A stretch of 64,000 bases of DNA from Geosiphon pyriformis (Eukaryota > Glomeromycota > Glomeromycetes > Archaeosporales > Geosiphonaceae): NCBI GenBank assembly GCA_016748015.1, contig JAAOMT010000675.1, positions 489,341 through 553,340 of the forward strand, read 5' to 3'. A program made the position numbers and the translations under genes. The notes beneath the pieces are model-generated. The model saw only the letters and a program-made list of their open reading frames with translations, made no database searches and was not told where the DNA came from. Each line of letters opens with the position of its first letter. Positions within the stretch are counted from its first letter, which is position 1. This document shows, piece by piece, positions 46,995 to 59,165 of this stretch.

Positions 46995-48787
46995 GTGAAC
47001 AATCTTTCCAATGCTTTTTGTAATCCTGATTAATTTCTGATGTTATTAATTTTTGAAAAGACTTTGTATCTTGATTCTGTTTATTCTTTGAAATGTTTTG
47101 GGGTTGCTTTTGGTAATTAGCTTATTAATAAAAAGGGCAGTATATTGGATTAGAAGACTTTTCATCATTAGAAAAGGCTGGATCTGTAAGGCCCTGTTTC
47201 TCATTGGTTTGGGATTATATCTGAGTTTTTGCTGAGTTAAGTTTTGTCTCCATTTGGTTGTGCTAACTTTGCTCAGTCATGTGGTTTAAATATTTTGAAG
47301 TCTAATGGGCTGTCTGCTATAAGAGATGGTTTACATGAGGTTTGGTCTGGGTTTTTTGAAGTATATACAAATGGTTCATTAAGAAGTGCTGGCTCTGCTG
47401 ATGTTGTTAATGGTACAGCTGTGTATTTTTTAATTCTGAATATAAGTGTTAGTATTGCTGTTTATGGTTTTTTGTCTTCTATCATAACTGAGTTGCAAGC
47501 TGTTGCTTTGTCCTTGAAATGTGTCTTATCTTCTAATACAGTAGTATTACATTTTAATAGCCAAGCTATTATTAATACATATGTGTTAAAATTGTCATTT
47601 GTTGTGTCTAATTTTTGTAACCAGTATTAAATTAAAAGACTGCATATTTTCAATTTAATTAGGGATAAAAATCTTACTGTAAATTGGATTAAGGTTAAGA
47701 GCTATTCTGAAGTTACTAGTAATATGAAAGCTAATTTTGCAGTTGGGTGGCTGTGCAGTCTCTTTTTTCTTTACTGGCTGATATACAAAAGCATTTTTTG
47801 GTGGCTGATAACACAATTGTGTTTGACAATGTCTGTCATTTTGTTAGAAATATATTTTGGTCTATTAGTTATGCTCATTGGGAAGCTAGTCCTGACTGTA
47901 GCATGATTTCAAATATGTTGATCAAGTATATGAACTGGGTTTTTACCTCAAAGATATGGTACCTCAATTTTTATATGCTCACTGGATTTATTAGCCATAA
48001 GTCTTCTAACTTGTGCACATATTTGATGAAAGCCATGTACTAACAATTACTAATGGTGATTAGAAAAAGATTATATGATAAGAGTTATCATAATGTGCTG
48101 TGTTTGTTGTATGATAAGGTGGAGTTTTCAGATTATGCTTTTACTTGTGCTTAGGATATTGTTGTTTATGATGAAATTTTGGTTGAGACTTCTGCATGAT
48201 AGACTGCTTTGGCTGGTATTTGTAATTTGTCTTCTTCTGCTGTTTTGTAAATTCTCTTTTAATATTCCTTAGACATTGGCTTATATACTATAGTGTATAA
48301 AAAATTTGTGTTAAAAGAATAATACAAAGAAACTTTTAGTATTTTTGAAGATAAAAAAGTGGCTGCTGTTAGTATTGTCAAATTCATAAAGTTTGTTGTG
48401 GATTTGTATTATGCTAAAACTTGGTTGGTAAAGTCTGAACACAAGATGAGAATGGAAAAGATTGGTTTGGCTCATGATAGTGGTGTGGTTTCTAGGTTGT
48501 TTCATAGTATGTCTTTGGAGTTGTTTAATAGAGTAGTTAGGTTGTTTAGTATTGTTGAGTCTTTTGCTATTAGCTTTGGCTATTGTAAACTGTGTCATTT
48601 TTTTTCTGGTCTGAGTGGTAATATATGTGTTAGTATAAGTGTATAGTATTGTCTTGTCTGGTTTGAGTAGCTAGTTATATGTAGTAAGTACATGAGTCAC
48701 ATTTAGTTTGGGTCACTTAGTTTGGCTCTATGTATTAGATAGTGGTTGGGCTTTACTCATTAATTGCATAATAAAAAAAAAAAAAAA
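46995..48787 (+). pseudogene. LINE 3' fragment with RNase H domain and poly(A) tail
   Basis: Non-LTR retrotransposon remnant. The open piece 47244-47627 carries an RNase H domain: EVYTNGSLRSAGSADVVNG (the expected catalytic Asp of VYTDGS reads Asn), GTAVYF, ITELQAVALSLKCVL and HFNSQAIINTY, then LTVNWIKVKSYS after a stop. Several further open pieces follow up to 48646. A run of 14 A at about 48773-48787 ends the fragment, as expected for a target-primed LINE. It may belong with the endonuclease scrap at 24796-25094, but the reverse transcriptase is missing. Confidence 0.75.
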
Positions 48788-50589
48788 CTAGTTTTATATT
48801 TTTTTTAATAATTAATTTTAAAAAATATAGTAATTAAAACACAGGTTTATATAAATTAAATTAATTTTTAAAAATATTAAATATTAAAACAAAAGTTACA
48901 TATTTAAAAAAATTTTAAGTATTAATAATATTGTTAAAAAATACATTAATATTAAAAAATGTTGTTTTTGTTTTTATAATATTATTTTAAACCATTATTA
49001 TTATTATTTAATTAAAAAAACATGGTTAAAACATAATTTGTTTAATTTTTATAATAAATAATTATTAACTAAAAATAATTTTATTAAGCAATATAATTTT
49101 ATTTTTGTTAAAATAATATTAAAGTTATAATTAAATTATTTTGTTATTGTTATTTTTTTGTATATTGTGTATTATTGTCATTAATAAAGTAAATTTTTAT
49201 TTTTATTGTTTATATTGTTTATTTGTTAATTAATTTTGTATATTTATTAATATAATTGTAATATAATAATATTGTATGTTGTTTTTTTGTTATTTTTGTT
49301 TTTTATGTGAGTTTTATTAATTGAACAGATTTTAATATATTGGTTTAAAATTTTAGCAATGCCATATTTATTGTAATATGTTGATATTATTAAAAGTGGT
49401 TATTAAAAACTTAATCTTGGTTTTTAATTTTAATAAACAAATTTTGTTCAAACATTTTTTGCAATAATATTATGTTGGATTTTTAAAGAATAAAAAATGA
49501 ATTTTATAAAATAATTGTAAAAATTTTTATTTTAAAACGTTTTTAAATTTTTAAAATAAAAATTCAACAAAATGGTAATTAGTCAATTTTAAAGTTATTA
49601 GTATACCGTGTAATAAAATAAATTTTAATAAAAAAAAGTTGTTTAGTAAATTACTAATGAATTCTAATCAGAATACGTTTTTTAAAGTTTTAAATTTTTT
49701 GACCATTTTGGTAAACTTTTTTAAATTTTTTAATTATAATATTTAGTTATATACTTATATTGTAGAAATTAAATTATGAATAGAATTAAAAATAATTTTA
49801 TATTAATTTTTGGCTTAAATTCAATTGTTAATACCAATAAAAATACCAGCTTTAAGCAACTAATCTAAAGCTATGTTTTTTAAAGAAAAAAACTCAATAA
49901 TAGCAGTTTCAAAGTTTTTAAGGATCACAAAGAAAAATTGATTGCTGCTGCTTTTGCTAAAAAAAGTGGTTTTTTGTCCATTTAAAAAATGGCTAATTAA
50001 TATTATAAGTGGCAAAACTAACAAAAAGTTTGATAATAGATAAAACAACACTAAAACCGTTTTTAATGTGTTATTTGAAAAAGACTTTAACTAAAAGAGA
50101 ACTACCATTCAGTATGAAACTTTAATAACGACCAAAAGTTGCTTTAAATCTGTATTGTCTAAAAGAAATGCGTTTAAAATATTTTGTTTAACAAAAATAG
50201 GGATTGCTTCTTATTTTTCTTTTGCTTGGTTGTGGGCATAAGATTTATAACAATTATAATTTTATATAAAAAATTTTATTTCGATAATTTTATTTTATTT
50301 TTAAGATTTTTTGTTAAGAATACAATATTTTATATTGTCAAAATTTACAAATATAAATAGAAATAAACTTTTCTAAAATTAGAACAATTAATTTAATTCT
50401 TAACTTTGATGTAACATTTAAAAAGTACATATATTTAAATAAAATCAAATAAAAAATTGCAAAATTTAGATAGCGGAAAAAATCAAGTTTTCATTTTTTA
50501 ATTATACCATAATTGAAACAAACATTGAGGGGTTAAATTCAGCTTTCTTTGGATATATTGAAATTTTAACCTATTGAGAGTTGGTATTT
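48788..50589. other. Extremely AT-rich spacer
   Basis: 1.8 kb with hardly any GC and no sustained open frame. The 63-codon minus-strand frame near 49860-50051 looks like chance. No tRNA or rRNA was recognised. Confidence 0.6.
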
Positions 50590-50829
50590 TCAATGATCAT
50601 AATATTTTCCCTCATGATCTGACATGCGATAATTCCGTCCCATCGAAAAGATAGCAGTAAAAAACCATTCTACTTCCACAACTCGAGCCCTATCACCGTT
50701 CATTAAATCATGGTCTAATTTTTGTTGGATAGTTTTCTTCCTTTCATTAACGATATCATTGCTTTCACAATACTCTTTTATCTTTAAGGAAAATTCTTCT
50801 AAAACTGTGACTCCAATGTCTTTCCATGT
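50590..50829 (-). other. Unassigned open stretch, possible exon
   Basis: Minus-strand frame open for about 79 codons, with normal-looking composition (phrases TVLEEFSLKIKEYCES, DHDLMNGDRARVVEVEWFF and FSMGRNYRMSDHEGKYYD). It lacks a start codon near its beginning and could be an exon or a relic. I do not recognise it. Confidence 0.35.
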
Positions 50830-50980
50830 TCAATTAACGGAAGGTATTGTTGGCGGTTTCAAACCTCCAACAATTAGGTATCAAATATCAAGAAAATTTT
50901 AAACGTTGAAAAGGGATAGCTTAGCTTTTTTTATAATCTTTCAATTTTTTCAATTTTATAAAGACGCGTAATTGAAATAG

Positions 50981-51481
50981 ACGGCGATCAAAACGGTGGG
51001 TTTGTAGCGCACTCGACCTTGCAAGGTCGAGACCAATACAAAGTTCAAAATGGTGAAGTCTCTAGGTAAAATTAATATACATCACCTCGTCGGTATTTCA
51101 AATAATCTGCCGGCTCTTACAAAAATTATCACGGTTGCCATAAAGTCAAGAACTCAATGCATTAGTATCCGATCTACGCTCTACTCTCAGTTTCCTACCC
51201 ACCGAGTTTCCTCATGGTGGTGAGGACATTTACGGATACGACACATCAATACATATTCAGACTGAAGATGGGTTCGAGTGGCGCAATGGTACTTTATTCA
51301 CTCGCTATTGCTTTATAAATCCATCAATAATTTCGTTAATTCGTAAATAATAGGCGGCCCCGAAGGTTGCACTCAACACGAATCAACAACTAGGGCTACT
51401 GAAGCACATAAGGCGTTATTCAAAGAATTGATTTCAAAAATCATAGGGGTTGGTGAACGTTTTGCTATTAAGAGCGCTTAA
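50981..51481 (+). CDS. Unrecognised multi-exon gene, 3' part
   Basis: Three exons can be joined in one frame: from at least 50981 to 51065, 51146-51288 and 51354-51481, with introns of 80 and 65 nt (GTAAAA/AAAG and GTACTT/ATAG). The product reads GDQNGGFVAHSTLQGRDQYK, then SQELNALVSDLRSTLSFLPTEF, HGGEDIYGYDTSIHIQTEDG, FEWRNGGPEGCTQHEST and a helical C-terminus ending ERFAIKSA. Composition is typical of a soluble protein; I cannot name the family. The 5' exon was not found. It ends 78 bp from the end of the convergent DENN-family gene. Confidence 0.55.
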
Positions 51482-51558
51482 ATTCTAAATTCTATTAAAA
51501 TCTACATAAGCGAGAAACCGACCCACTCGGCCACCAGTATCTATTTCTTTCTAATTTA

Positions 51559-54092
51559 TTATCTTTTAAAGCATTGCCATAAAAATTCTATCAAAGCCCA
51601 AAAAATATCGGAAAAGGCTGTAAGTATGATGATACCAGTACCAACTACCTGAACTTCTTTTCCAAAATAAATTGAAGCCAGTTCTTTTACAAAGGCTGCA
51701 TCACCCCGCAGATCCAATCCTAATTGTGACATATGACCTGGATATAGATATGTTACCTGATTGTCTGTTTCAAATAAACTTGCTGCGGTCATAATGGAAT
51801 TTAAAGACCCAAGGAGGTCTGATGTTAACGTATGAAAATATCTTAATATAGAAGTTCCAGCATTTTAATGCTGGAAATGGTTAATTGAGTTAGAGGTATA
51901 TTTCAATGATAAGTGTGTCAATATTACCTCAAAGTCTCAAATTCGATATCTCGGTAATCTCGCGGGGGATTAATTCTTGCTAAATCTTTAGCAGCTCCAT
52001 TGCTAGATGCTGATAAAGTGTTTTCATTCATGTCCTGGCCCTCGTCATGTCTAGAATTTATCCGCTGATAACCATTATATCTTTCGTACCACCAAGACCC
52101 TCCACCAAAGAATATGTTAAGCCATGAAGGTAAATAATTACTCTCATTTAGTCTCAGATCCTGCCCTGCATCCCGCGCTAAGAGGCTTGATAGGGTACGA
52201 TATCTCCTTATATCAGTAGTATTGAATTTGGTCAAATTTTGGATAAACGACGATGAATTGGGAGAAGGAGTTAATATTGGAATCGAGATATTAGCCTCAG
52301 AAGTAAAGCTAACTATAAGGTCATAAAGATCAGGCTTGTGTTGAAGTATGCGATCGGTAGTGCCTGTGATAATGAAAACGTTAATCTTCGGGTTACATGA
52401 TGGATTGAAAATATCAATGTTTTTATTGTAAAAGTACTTACACGCTACATAACCACCCTGAATCGATTTCAACAAGTCAAATTCATTGATCCCAATGCAG
52501 AAGAGGGTTTCTAATTTTTCAGGATTTTTTGACAGATCTCTTGAAATACTTGAAGATAATTTCGCAAGTAAGCTTGTTCCGTATACTAGGAAAAAAGGAA
52601 CATTAGAAAATGAAACACCTAAATTGAGTGTTCATAATTACTGATTTGCCAAATTGAGAACAAAAAATACCAAAGTAGCATGTCTCCTCGACAGGGGGGG
52701 CCGTATAGAAAAGAATGCGTTTGTTAAGTAATGCTGCTTTCCATAGCACAAAAATGGCAGGGCCAAAACTAGTAATAAATTTAGGGAAATAGCGAGCTGG
52801 GTGATCAAGCTATTGTAATACAACGGGTGATCTGATAAGCTGTTGGGTAAACGATAGGAAGCTACATTATGCCACAAAGCAAATAAATTTAAAAACTACC
52901 TACAGAGAACGAATTCGCTTCTCTGCGAAAAAATTTGCCTTTCATAACACCCGAATCGATGGGGAAGTGATTATTTGATAACAAAAGCTGATCACGAAAA
53001 GCAGAATTTCCACGTGACATGGAAGGACCATCCTCAGAATCGGAAAGATAGTAATGATTAGTTTCGGTATTTACAGCGAAGCTACAGTCTTCAAAGTATC
53101 TTTGAAGATCGGAATAATCGCCTGGAAAGTTAACATGTTGTCTGTAGTAGTTTTAACTGATATAAATATATAATCTGAGTTTCCCAAATAATCAATGTAA
53201 CATTTTGCACATACACATACCTGACCTGATCTTGCAAAAATTTTAAATGTCTCCATGGCTTACCGTAAAACTCACATGTGGGTAACGGAGAGACTAATAT
53301 TCCGAGAGCTGCCATTTTTGCCCCACGTTCTTGTGATTGATCAAAAGTGGGAACATTCTGGAAGACACTCAATCCAATATAAGGAGGTTTCGCGAAGTAT
53401 CTGTAGCAAAAAACTTTTTAATGAAGTTTATGAATGTGAATAGAGCTATTTCTTACATGACGTCCTTCTCTACACCATGCAATCCACTCGGCATTGCCGA
53501 AAATTCAACACCTTGTAAATCAACATCTAGTAAAAATCAAGGGAAGATTTCATTGTATGACGAATAAAAATTGAAGTCGGAAATTTTGATAAATTAGAAT
53601 TACCATCAGGATATTGCCATTCAATTACATTTCCGTGTTTGGTATCAAAACGCACTACGAAAATGGCAACCATCTTCGAGCTATTTTCCCATTTGGGTTT
53701 TTTGTTAAGCAAATCTGGCGTCTCATTAAATGAACCAGAATTAAATTCTCCAGTATTCAAAAACAAACTTTCACTGAGGGCTGTTGAGTTATCGCTGAAA
53801 ACTCGTATATAGCAAAAAACATGAATTAAAATAATGTCAGGATAGGATCAAAGTAACTTTTAAAATGCATACGGATTTTCCGAAGGCACAACACACTTGA
53901 TTTCTTGCTGCTGACTGATGTAAAGGTAAAAGGTATAACTGAGAATCATGAATGGTTTTAGAAATTGAAGTTAAAACGTATATATGGCGATTGTTACTAG
54001 AGCGCTTCTGTTGCTGTAGTTTTATTAACATATTCCAAGTCATATGCTTCTAATGAGGTCGTCTCCCTCCCTTCGCTGGACATTCCAGACAT
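51559..54092 (-). CDS. DENN-family LCHN/Anr2-like (DUF2347) protein
   Basis: Vesicle-traffic protein of the LCHN/DENND11 and yeast Avl9-related Anr2 group (DENN module, putative Rab regulator). Minus-strand exons supported by frame continuity are about 53604-53790, 53457-53526, 53221-53400, about 52900-53141, 52671-52768, 52442-52585, 51928-52363 and 51559-51841. Landmarks are VAIFVVRFDTKHGNVIEWQY, VEFSAMPSGLHGVEKDVIYF, SQERGAKMAALGILVSP, FGPAIFVLWKAALLNKRILF, APPVEETCYFVYGTSLL, GYVACTTDRILQHKPDLYD and the C-terminal RYFHTLTSDLLGSLNS. The first exon probably starts at the ATG at 54092, though its junction to 53790 is uncertain; an internal ATG in KMVAIF is an alternative start. The junction around 52769-52900 is also uncertain: the possible introns there are only 38-56 nt. 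Confidence 0.82.
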
Positions 54093-54325
54093 TGTAAGAA
54101 TGACTTTTAAATTTATTCTAGTTTGGGGTTTAATTTTAAGTTTTGGTCCGTAATCACATGGTAAAAAGTAAACTTTTAATTAAGGAAATCATCACCATGA
54201 TGCAGGAATACAAGAACCATTTATTTATTATTTCTATCCTTGGATTTCAAATAGTAAATAAAAAAGAGGATATTATAAATATCTTTTCTATAAGATAAAG
54301 TAAGGCCTCGGGGCCCAGTATAAAT

Positions 54326-55903
54326 CTAGCACAGGCCTTCCTCATCTTCATCAGGTAGAGAAATAGATTCTTTCTCAATGGGAGCGTCAATTCTTTCGGT
54401 GGATTTAGAGAATTCTTGCAAAGTGGCATCTTCCTCTTTCTCATCTTTAAAATATGTGGAAAGATAATCGTCCTCATCGAATTCTTTTTCTTCCCCCTGC
54501 ATATTTAATTCTCCTCCGTTGTTCCAAAGAAAGGCTCCTGGTATTTGTGGCAGGGATACTTTATTAGTCGAAGATCTAAGGATTCCTCCTGGCACGTGAA
54601 GGTTTCGAGCCAGTTTAGCAACTTCATTGTCTAAGAATGTAATAATCTGCCTGTTAACCGTCTCTTCTAGAAGCTCTTGATCGCCCTGTTCAAAAGCGTC
54701 AAGCAGAATGCTTGCGACTGCTGACTCTTCCGATTGGACGAAGGCATATCTATCCAAAAATAATAGGATCAACGGTATAAAAAATCTTCCGTGTTTGCCA
54801 GAATTTCAAAGCAATATTAAATAAGCCAAAAATTAATGGATAAATACTGGCAAAAATGTTGAAATTGTTTTTTCGCTTCTATTTCATCGCTCGCAGCCAA
54901 TAAAATAATGATTATACTTAGACACGTTTTGCTCACTCCCGAGTTATTGTTCATACTAAGGTAAATTTCTCTCAATCGCAGCAATATGTCTATAGCTGCT
55001 TCGAATCTAAAATAATATGTCAATATTAAACGGTAGTTTCTAGGTATAAGAACGAATAGATTATTAAAAAAATCTAACCTTTTATTTCGAATCATCACTG
55101 CAATTGTTCGAATAAAAGTATCAATCGCAAACTTTCCCCGATCTTCGGATTCATATAATGAACAAGCAGCATTGTAAAAATCAATGGCCTGATTTACATC
55201 TACTGTTTCAAGAGCTCTAGAATTGAAAAAATTTATGAGTGAAAAAGCATGTATAAAACAGAGCTAATTCAATTAATACCTTGCGGCTTTTTCGAGCATC
55301 TCAGCTGCACGATCAGGATTCATATGAGTTTGATAAAGATCACTGGCCTGACGATATAAATCTGCAGCACGATCCGGCTGTTTGAGCTGTAGAGAAGCCA
55401 GATTCCCAGCTCCTTCCATGGTTTTGGCGGCCATATAAATTCTGAGAAAGATCAGACATTAACACAAATCGAATATACGTTTCTCGCCCAATAAAACAAC
55501 AACTTTAAGGGAATACTATCGCTTCAACTTACGAATTTGATTTGAATAGAGCATCAGAAGCTTTTAAGTATGCTTGGATGGCTTGTTCATAAGAGCGAGC
55601 AGCTTTAAAACAGGATGCTGTGTACTAAAAAATGTTATAATTTTAACAAGCTTTACTGGAGAAGCATTGTTCTTACGATTTTACAAATTTAAAACATGCC
55701 AGCCTTTTCGTAACATGAGCCGGCTACATCCCAATCAGGTTTTTTGAACCAATTCTTTTGAATTCTGTTAGAACCAAAGGAAATTCTAATGAACTTATAC
55801 GAAACGATCGAAATTGTCCGAAACAAAAAAATGCTAGTTCATCTTACGCTTTATCACCATCTGCAAGGAATTGGACGGCTTCACGAATTTTTTGGGTCTC
55901 CAT
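54326..55903 (-). CDS. Gamma-SNAP-like vesicle fusion adaptor
   Basis: Soluble NSF attachment protein; links NSF to SNARE complexes during membrane fusion. The minus-strand start is at 55903 (METQKIREAVQFLADGDKA), and the exons give an all-helical, TPR-like product: NWFKKPDWDVAGSCYEK, YTASCFKAARSYEQAIQAYL, YMAAKTMEGAGNLASLQLK, RAADLYRQASDLYQTHMNPD, AIDFYNAACSLYESEDRGKF and RFEAAIDILLRLREIYLSMN. The long final exon covers most of 54326-54750, with SILLDAFEQGDQELLEETVN and an acidic tail. That tail and the sequence details fit gamma- better than alpha-SNAP. Eight or so short introns interrupt it. The intron after exon 2 (55625-55703) seems to start with GC instead of GT. The acidic C-terminus (EFDEDDYLSTYF, PDEDEEGLC) is as in the family. 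Confidence 0.85.
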
Positions 55904-56385
55904 TTTTTTTCAACTTCACAATTGAGGTTGGGAGAATATTTGTTCCTTAGAATTAATGCTATTTAGCAAAATTAATTATTTACACTGTACTACAATAATT
56001 CATTTCAATCATTTAATATAATTGTTATTATGTTAATAAAAGATGTATTATTTATCAATATTAAAAATTTCAAATACTAATATTTTTTAATATTTAACAT
56101 GATTTATTAATATTAAAAAACTATTGGTTAAAAAAAATCAATTACATGTATTTTTAATTGAAATCATGTATTTTTATATTTTAATTTCTTTGATTTATTT
56201 ACATTGTTGTAAAAATGCTAAATTAATAAAATTGATTATTATAATTATTTAAAACTTGAATTTTTGATTTTATAAATTAATTAGAATTAGTAGCAAAAAA
56301 TTAAACTTTAAAATATTCCCAAAAAGATTATCATTTGTTTTACTCAACTATCAAAACGAGTCCATTGACATACAACGAATCCACG
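55904..56385. other. Divergent promoter region, gamma-SNAP and Cox9-like genes
   Basis: AT-rich shared 5' region. Nothing else recognised; an in-frame upstream ATG at 56335 precedes the Cox9-like start. Confidence 0.5.
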
Positions 56386-56565
56386 ATGGCCATTGCTCCA
56401 ATCACAGGTAAACTTCGCAAACAACTCATTGTCGACATCACAGTCTCCCTCGGTCTTGGTCTCGCTGCTGGCTATGGTTTTTGGTACGGTGTTCACATAC
56501 CTGCTATCAAAAAACGGGAGGCCTTTTACGCGAAGCTTGCTAAAGAAAAGGAACAACTTCAATGA
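56386..56565 (+). CDS. Cytochrome c oxidase subunit 7A (Cox9-like)
   Basis: 59-residue single-span protein of the inner mitochondrial membrane, a nuclear-encoded subunit of complex IV. MAIAPITGKLRKQLIVDITV at the start, one hydrophobic helix at about residues 17-38 and the ending KKREAFYAKLAKEKEQLQ match yeast Cox9 in length and layout. I chose the ATG at 56386 because family members begin with an M-x-I-A-P-I-T-G sequence; the upstream in-frame ATG at 56335 would add 17 residues without a convincing signal. No intron is visible within the frame. Confidence 0.9.
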   Translation: MAIAPITGKLRKQLIVDITVSLGLGLAAGYGFWYGVHIPAIKKREAFYAKLAKEKEQLQ

Positions 56566-57046
56566 GTAAACACTTCTGTATATAAAGCTTTAACGTGAAG
56601 GCAAGCTTTGTCTCCAGAGATAACGGTGGGGTTATGACTGGGTAATTGTGTTAAGAGTCTTGAAAGTTTCCATGTCGCTTTCAGATTTATCTCTTCTTTG
56701 ATTAGAGCCAAACAATCCATAGATTATTAATTACCAGAAAAGGGAGGTTATTCCAAGAGTATATTTCAATTGCAATAAAATCAAACGTATTATGATATAC
56801 AAAGCAAAAAATTGTACTATCTAGTTTCCGCATTAAAAGATCTTTAATTTCACAAAACGCGGTTCCTTCCTGAATTACGGGAGCTCGGGCTCTACTTAGA
56901 AAGTGACTTAACGAGCGGAACATGGGTAATTCTTGTTTGGATACAAATAAAAGTATCAGGGGAAAAGGGCTTTATTTACGGACTTTATTAATTTTCCCTG
57001 ATCCTCAATCTTGAACATAACCTACACGATTAAATATACAATTTAT
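56566..57046. other. Intergenic region with a possible short minus-strand ORF
   Basis: 3' ends of the Cox9-like gene and the carrier gene. A 73-codon minus-strand frame (56702-56923) begins MFRSLSHFLSRARAP, which resembles a mitochondrial presequence; the rest is AT-rich and unconvincing, so it could be the first exon of a small gene or chance. Confidence 0.3.
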
Positions 57047-58963
57047 TTACATTTCAAAATCTTTGAGAAACCGCATCGTGGTTTCGAACGCAAAAATGGC
57101 CGAGGCATTGGTAGGGAATGACCTCAAAATACAAGGAGTAAATCCCCGGTAAAATCCAGAAAATCCCTCTAATTTATAAAGCCATCTAGAAATCAGCAAA
57201 GCGAAACAAAAAGGACGTTTCTGATGGAGTAAGTCATTTAGTCACCTGTTTGATATAAATATTTGACACAGCTAGCCAAACTTGGAAAACGTAAGGGTTT
57301 AACATCGGGTTGTGTCATAATTCGGTTTTTTACAACATCTGAAAATACAAGATTCTATATTATAATAAAATAATAATTAAAAAACCAAAAAACTACCATT
57401 CAAGTTACCAAAAGGGAAAGAAATTATCCAAAATGTGCTGGCGCTAAATCCACCCGCAAAAAAATTAATTGCTCCTTCACTCATGTTTGTCTTTCGCAGC
57501 CATATCGCATAAAGCTTGATGATTGGAAGAAAAAATGCGTTAAAAAATGTGATTGGCAAAATGTTCATTTAAACTATGTTTACCTCATATGAGCCCCACC
57601 ATACAGCAAACCAGCTGCATTGATATAGCGGAGATTTTTTAGTTTATGGAAAAGTGAAAGAGCAATTAGGCTGCAGGTACAACAAACCTCCTAAAAATTA
57701 GAGTGCCAGTCAAACCTTTCCAAAGACCAGGAATTCCATTGTTATGAATCTTTTGATTCAAAAGGAAAAAGTTGATGATTTTACTGAAGAATCTAACCTT
57801 TGGGACAGCGAAAAAGCCTACCAATTTTCGTGCGCAATCAATTGGTCCTTGATATAATTTTGTATGGGAATCATATTGTACTTGTAAACGTGCCTAAAAA
57901 CAAATGGTCTTTTATTAAGGAGACCAGCATAGCACAATGATTAATAAATAAAAATGCAAAAACCAAACTAGTACCTTAATGTGCTCGATCGGGGTTGCAA
58001 CGAAGGAGACTGTCAGTCCAGCGCCTGTTAAGATTCCAGTCGATTAATCAGTGGAAATGGTTAAAACCATAATATTTAAAGCTCATCAAATTAGCATATA
58101 TATTGATACCCAGTCCAGCCAAAGCGTGTTGTGGTATAGTTAATTTTACTTTTGGGTCATTTTTCTGAAGAAGAAGACGATAATTGTGAAGGGAGCCTAG
58201 CCTTGATCAAAAAATGATGTTTTAAGCAAAGTTATAGGAAAGTTATATTTATAAATAAATGAAATCAATTAAAAAACAAGGTTTATTACGCTCACATTAT
58301 GCTATCCATCAAAGCCCAACCCAAAAGAGGAGGAGTTGCACCTGAAATCATATTAAGAGAATTATAATCAGCGAAAATAACAAGAGCTTCTATTCTATAA
58401 TTTCAGAATTCCACTTTGATTACCTTTGTATAAAGCTCGAAACCCTTCCTTAAAACAAGCGATTTAAAAAAGGTAATAAGGTCTCGATTAGAAATGATAA
58501 ATAAAATTGTAGGAAACTCTACCTTTTTAATTGTTGTTGTAAAACAGTGAATCGGTCCTCGAAATCGCCCCTCTTTTCCAGACGTTTGCAAACGAACCTT
58601 AACCGTGTCTATTTGTATTTGAAATGCAATGAAAATTCAAATTTCACCTATTTAACCATGATTTTTGACAAGAAACTAAAATGATCAAAAATATACCAAA
58701 AGGGTGACCGACACATAGCTTGGTCACTCCGGATGCTACCCCGGCCAAAAAACCTCGGATGCGATTGGGCTTTTCTTGCTTGCAACTTTCCAGCCTTACG
58801 ACACTACGAGGTTTTTGATGGTTTGATGGCGGAGGAGACTGGAGGATTTCTATAAAAGAAAATTCTACTTTAGCAGTTGAACTTTTCTATTTACGCATTA
58901 GGCACAATGTAGAAAAAGTTTTTTATGAAACCTACCTATTATTTTGGTACTCATATCAGTCAT
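57047..58963 (-). CDS. Mitochondrial carrier family (SLC25) transporter
   Basis: Six-helix inner-membrane carrier. All three repeat signatures are seen on the minus strand: GHPFDTVKVRLQT, ATPIEHIKARLQVQ and SFPFDVVKNRIMTQ. Start ATG at 58963 (MTDMSTKII), followed by a 5' part with a Ser/Pro-rich stretch before the first helix (RIRGFLAGVASGVTKLCVGH). About ten short exons; clear junctions include those splitting the first and third signatures after G of the Asp codon. The C-terminus reads GFYRGFTPCILRSLPTNASA then FETTMRFLKDFEM. The substrate cannot be fixed from sequence: repeat signatures recall the carnitine/ornithine/amino-acid subgroup of the family. Confidence 0.88.
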
Positions 58964-59165
58964 TCAGAAATCAAGTGAGCATACTAATGACGAGTAAAAG
59001 TTGTTAAACTAATTCTCGATTGTTGTTTATTTTTGCACGTGAAAAAATGACTCATTGTTCTCCGGGAATCAATGAAATGATAAACCCTGAATTAAAAATT
59101 CCTTGGATAGAATAAATAGCGCCAAAATTTCATCAAATATTTAAATAGGATAGCCTGGTAGGAAA

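Noticed and set aside
52769-52900. A single confident exon structure for the DENN-family gene in this interval
   Set aside because: Every way to keep the frame needs an intron of 56 nt or less or a weak donor, so I left the junction open.
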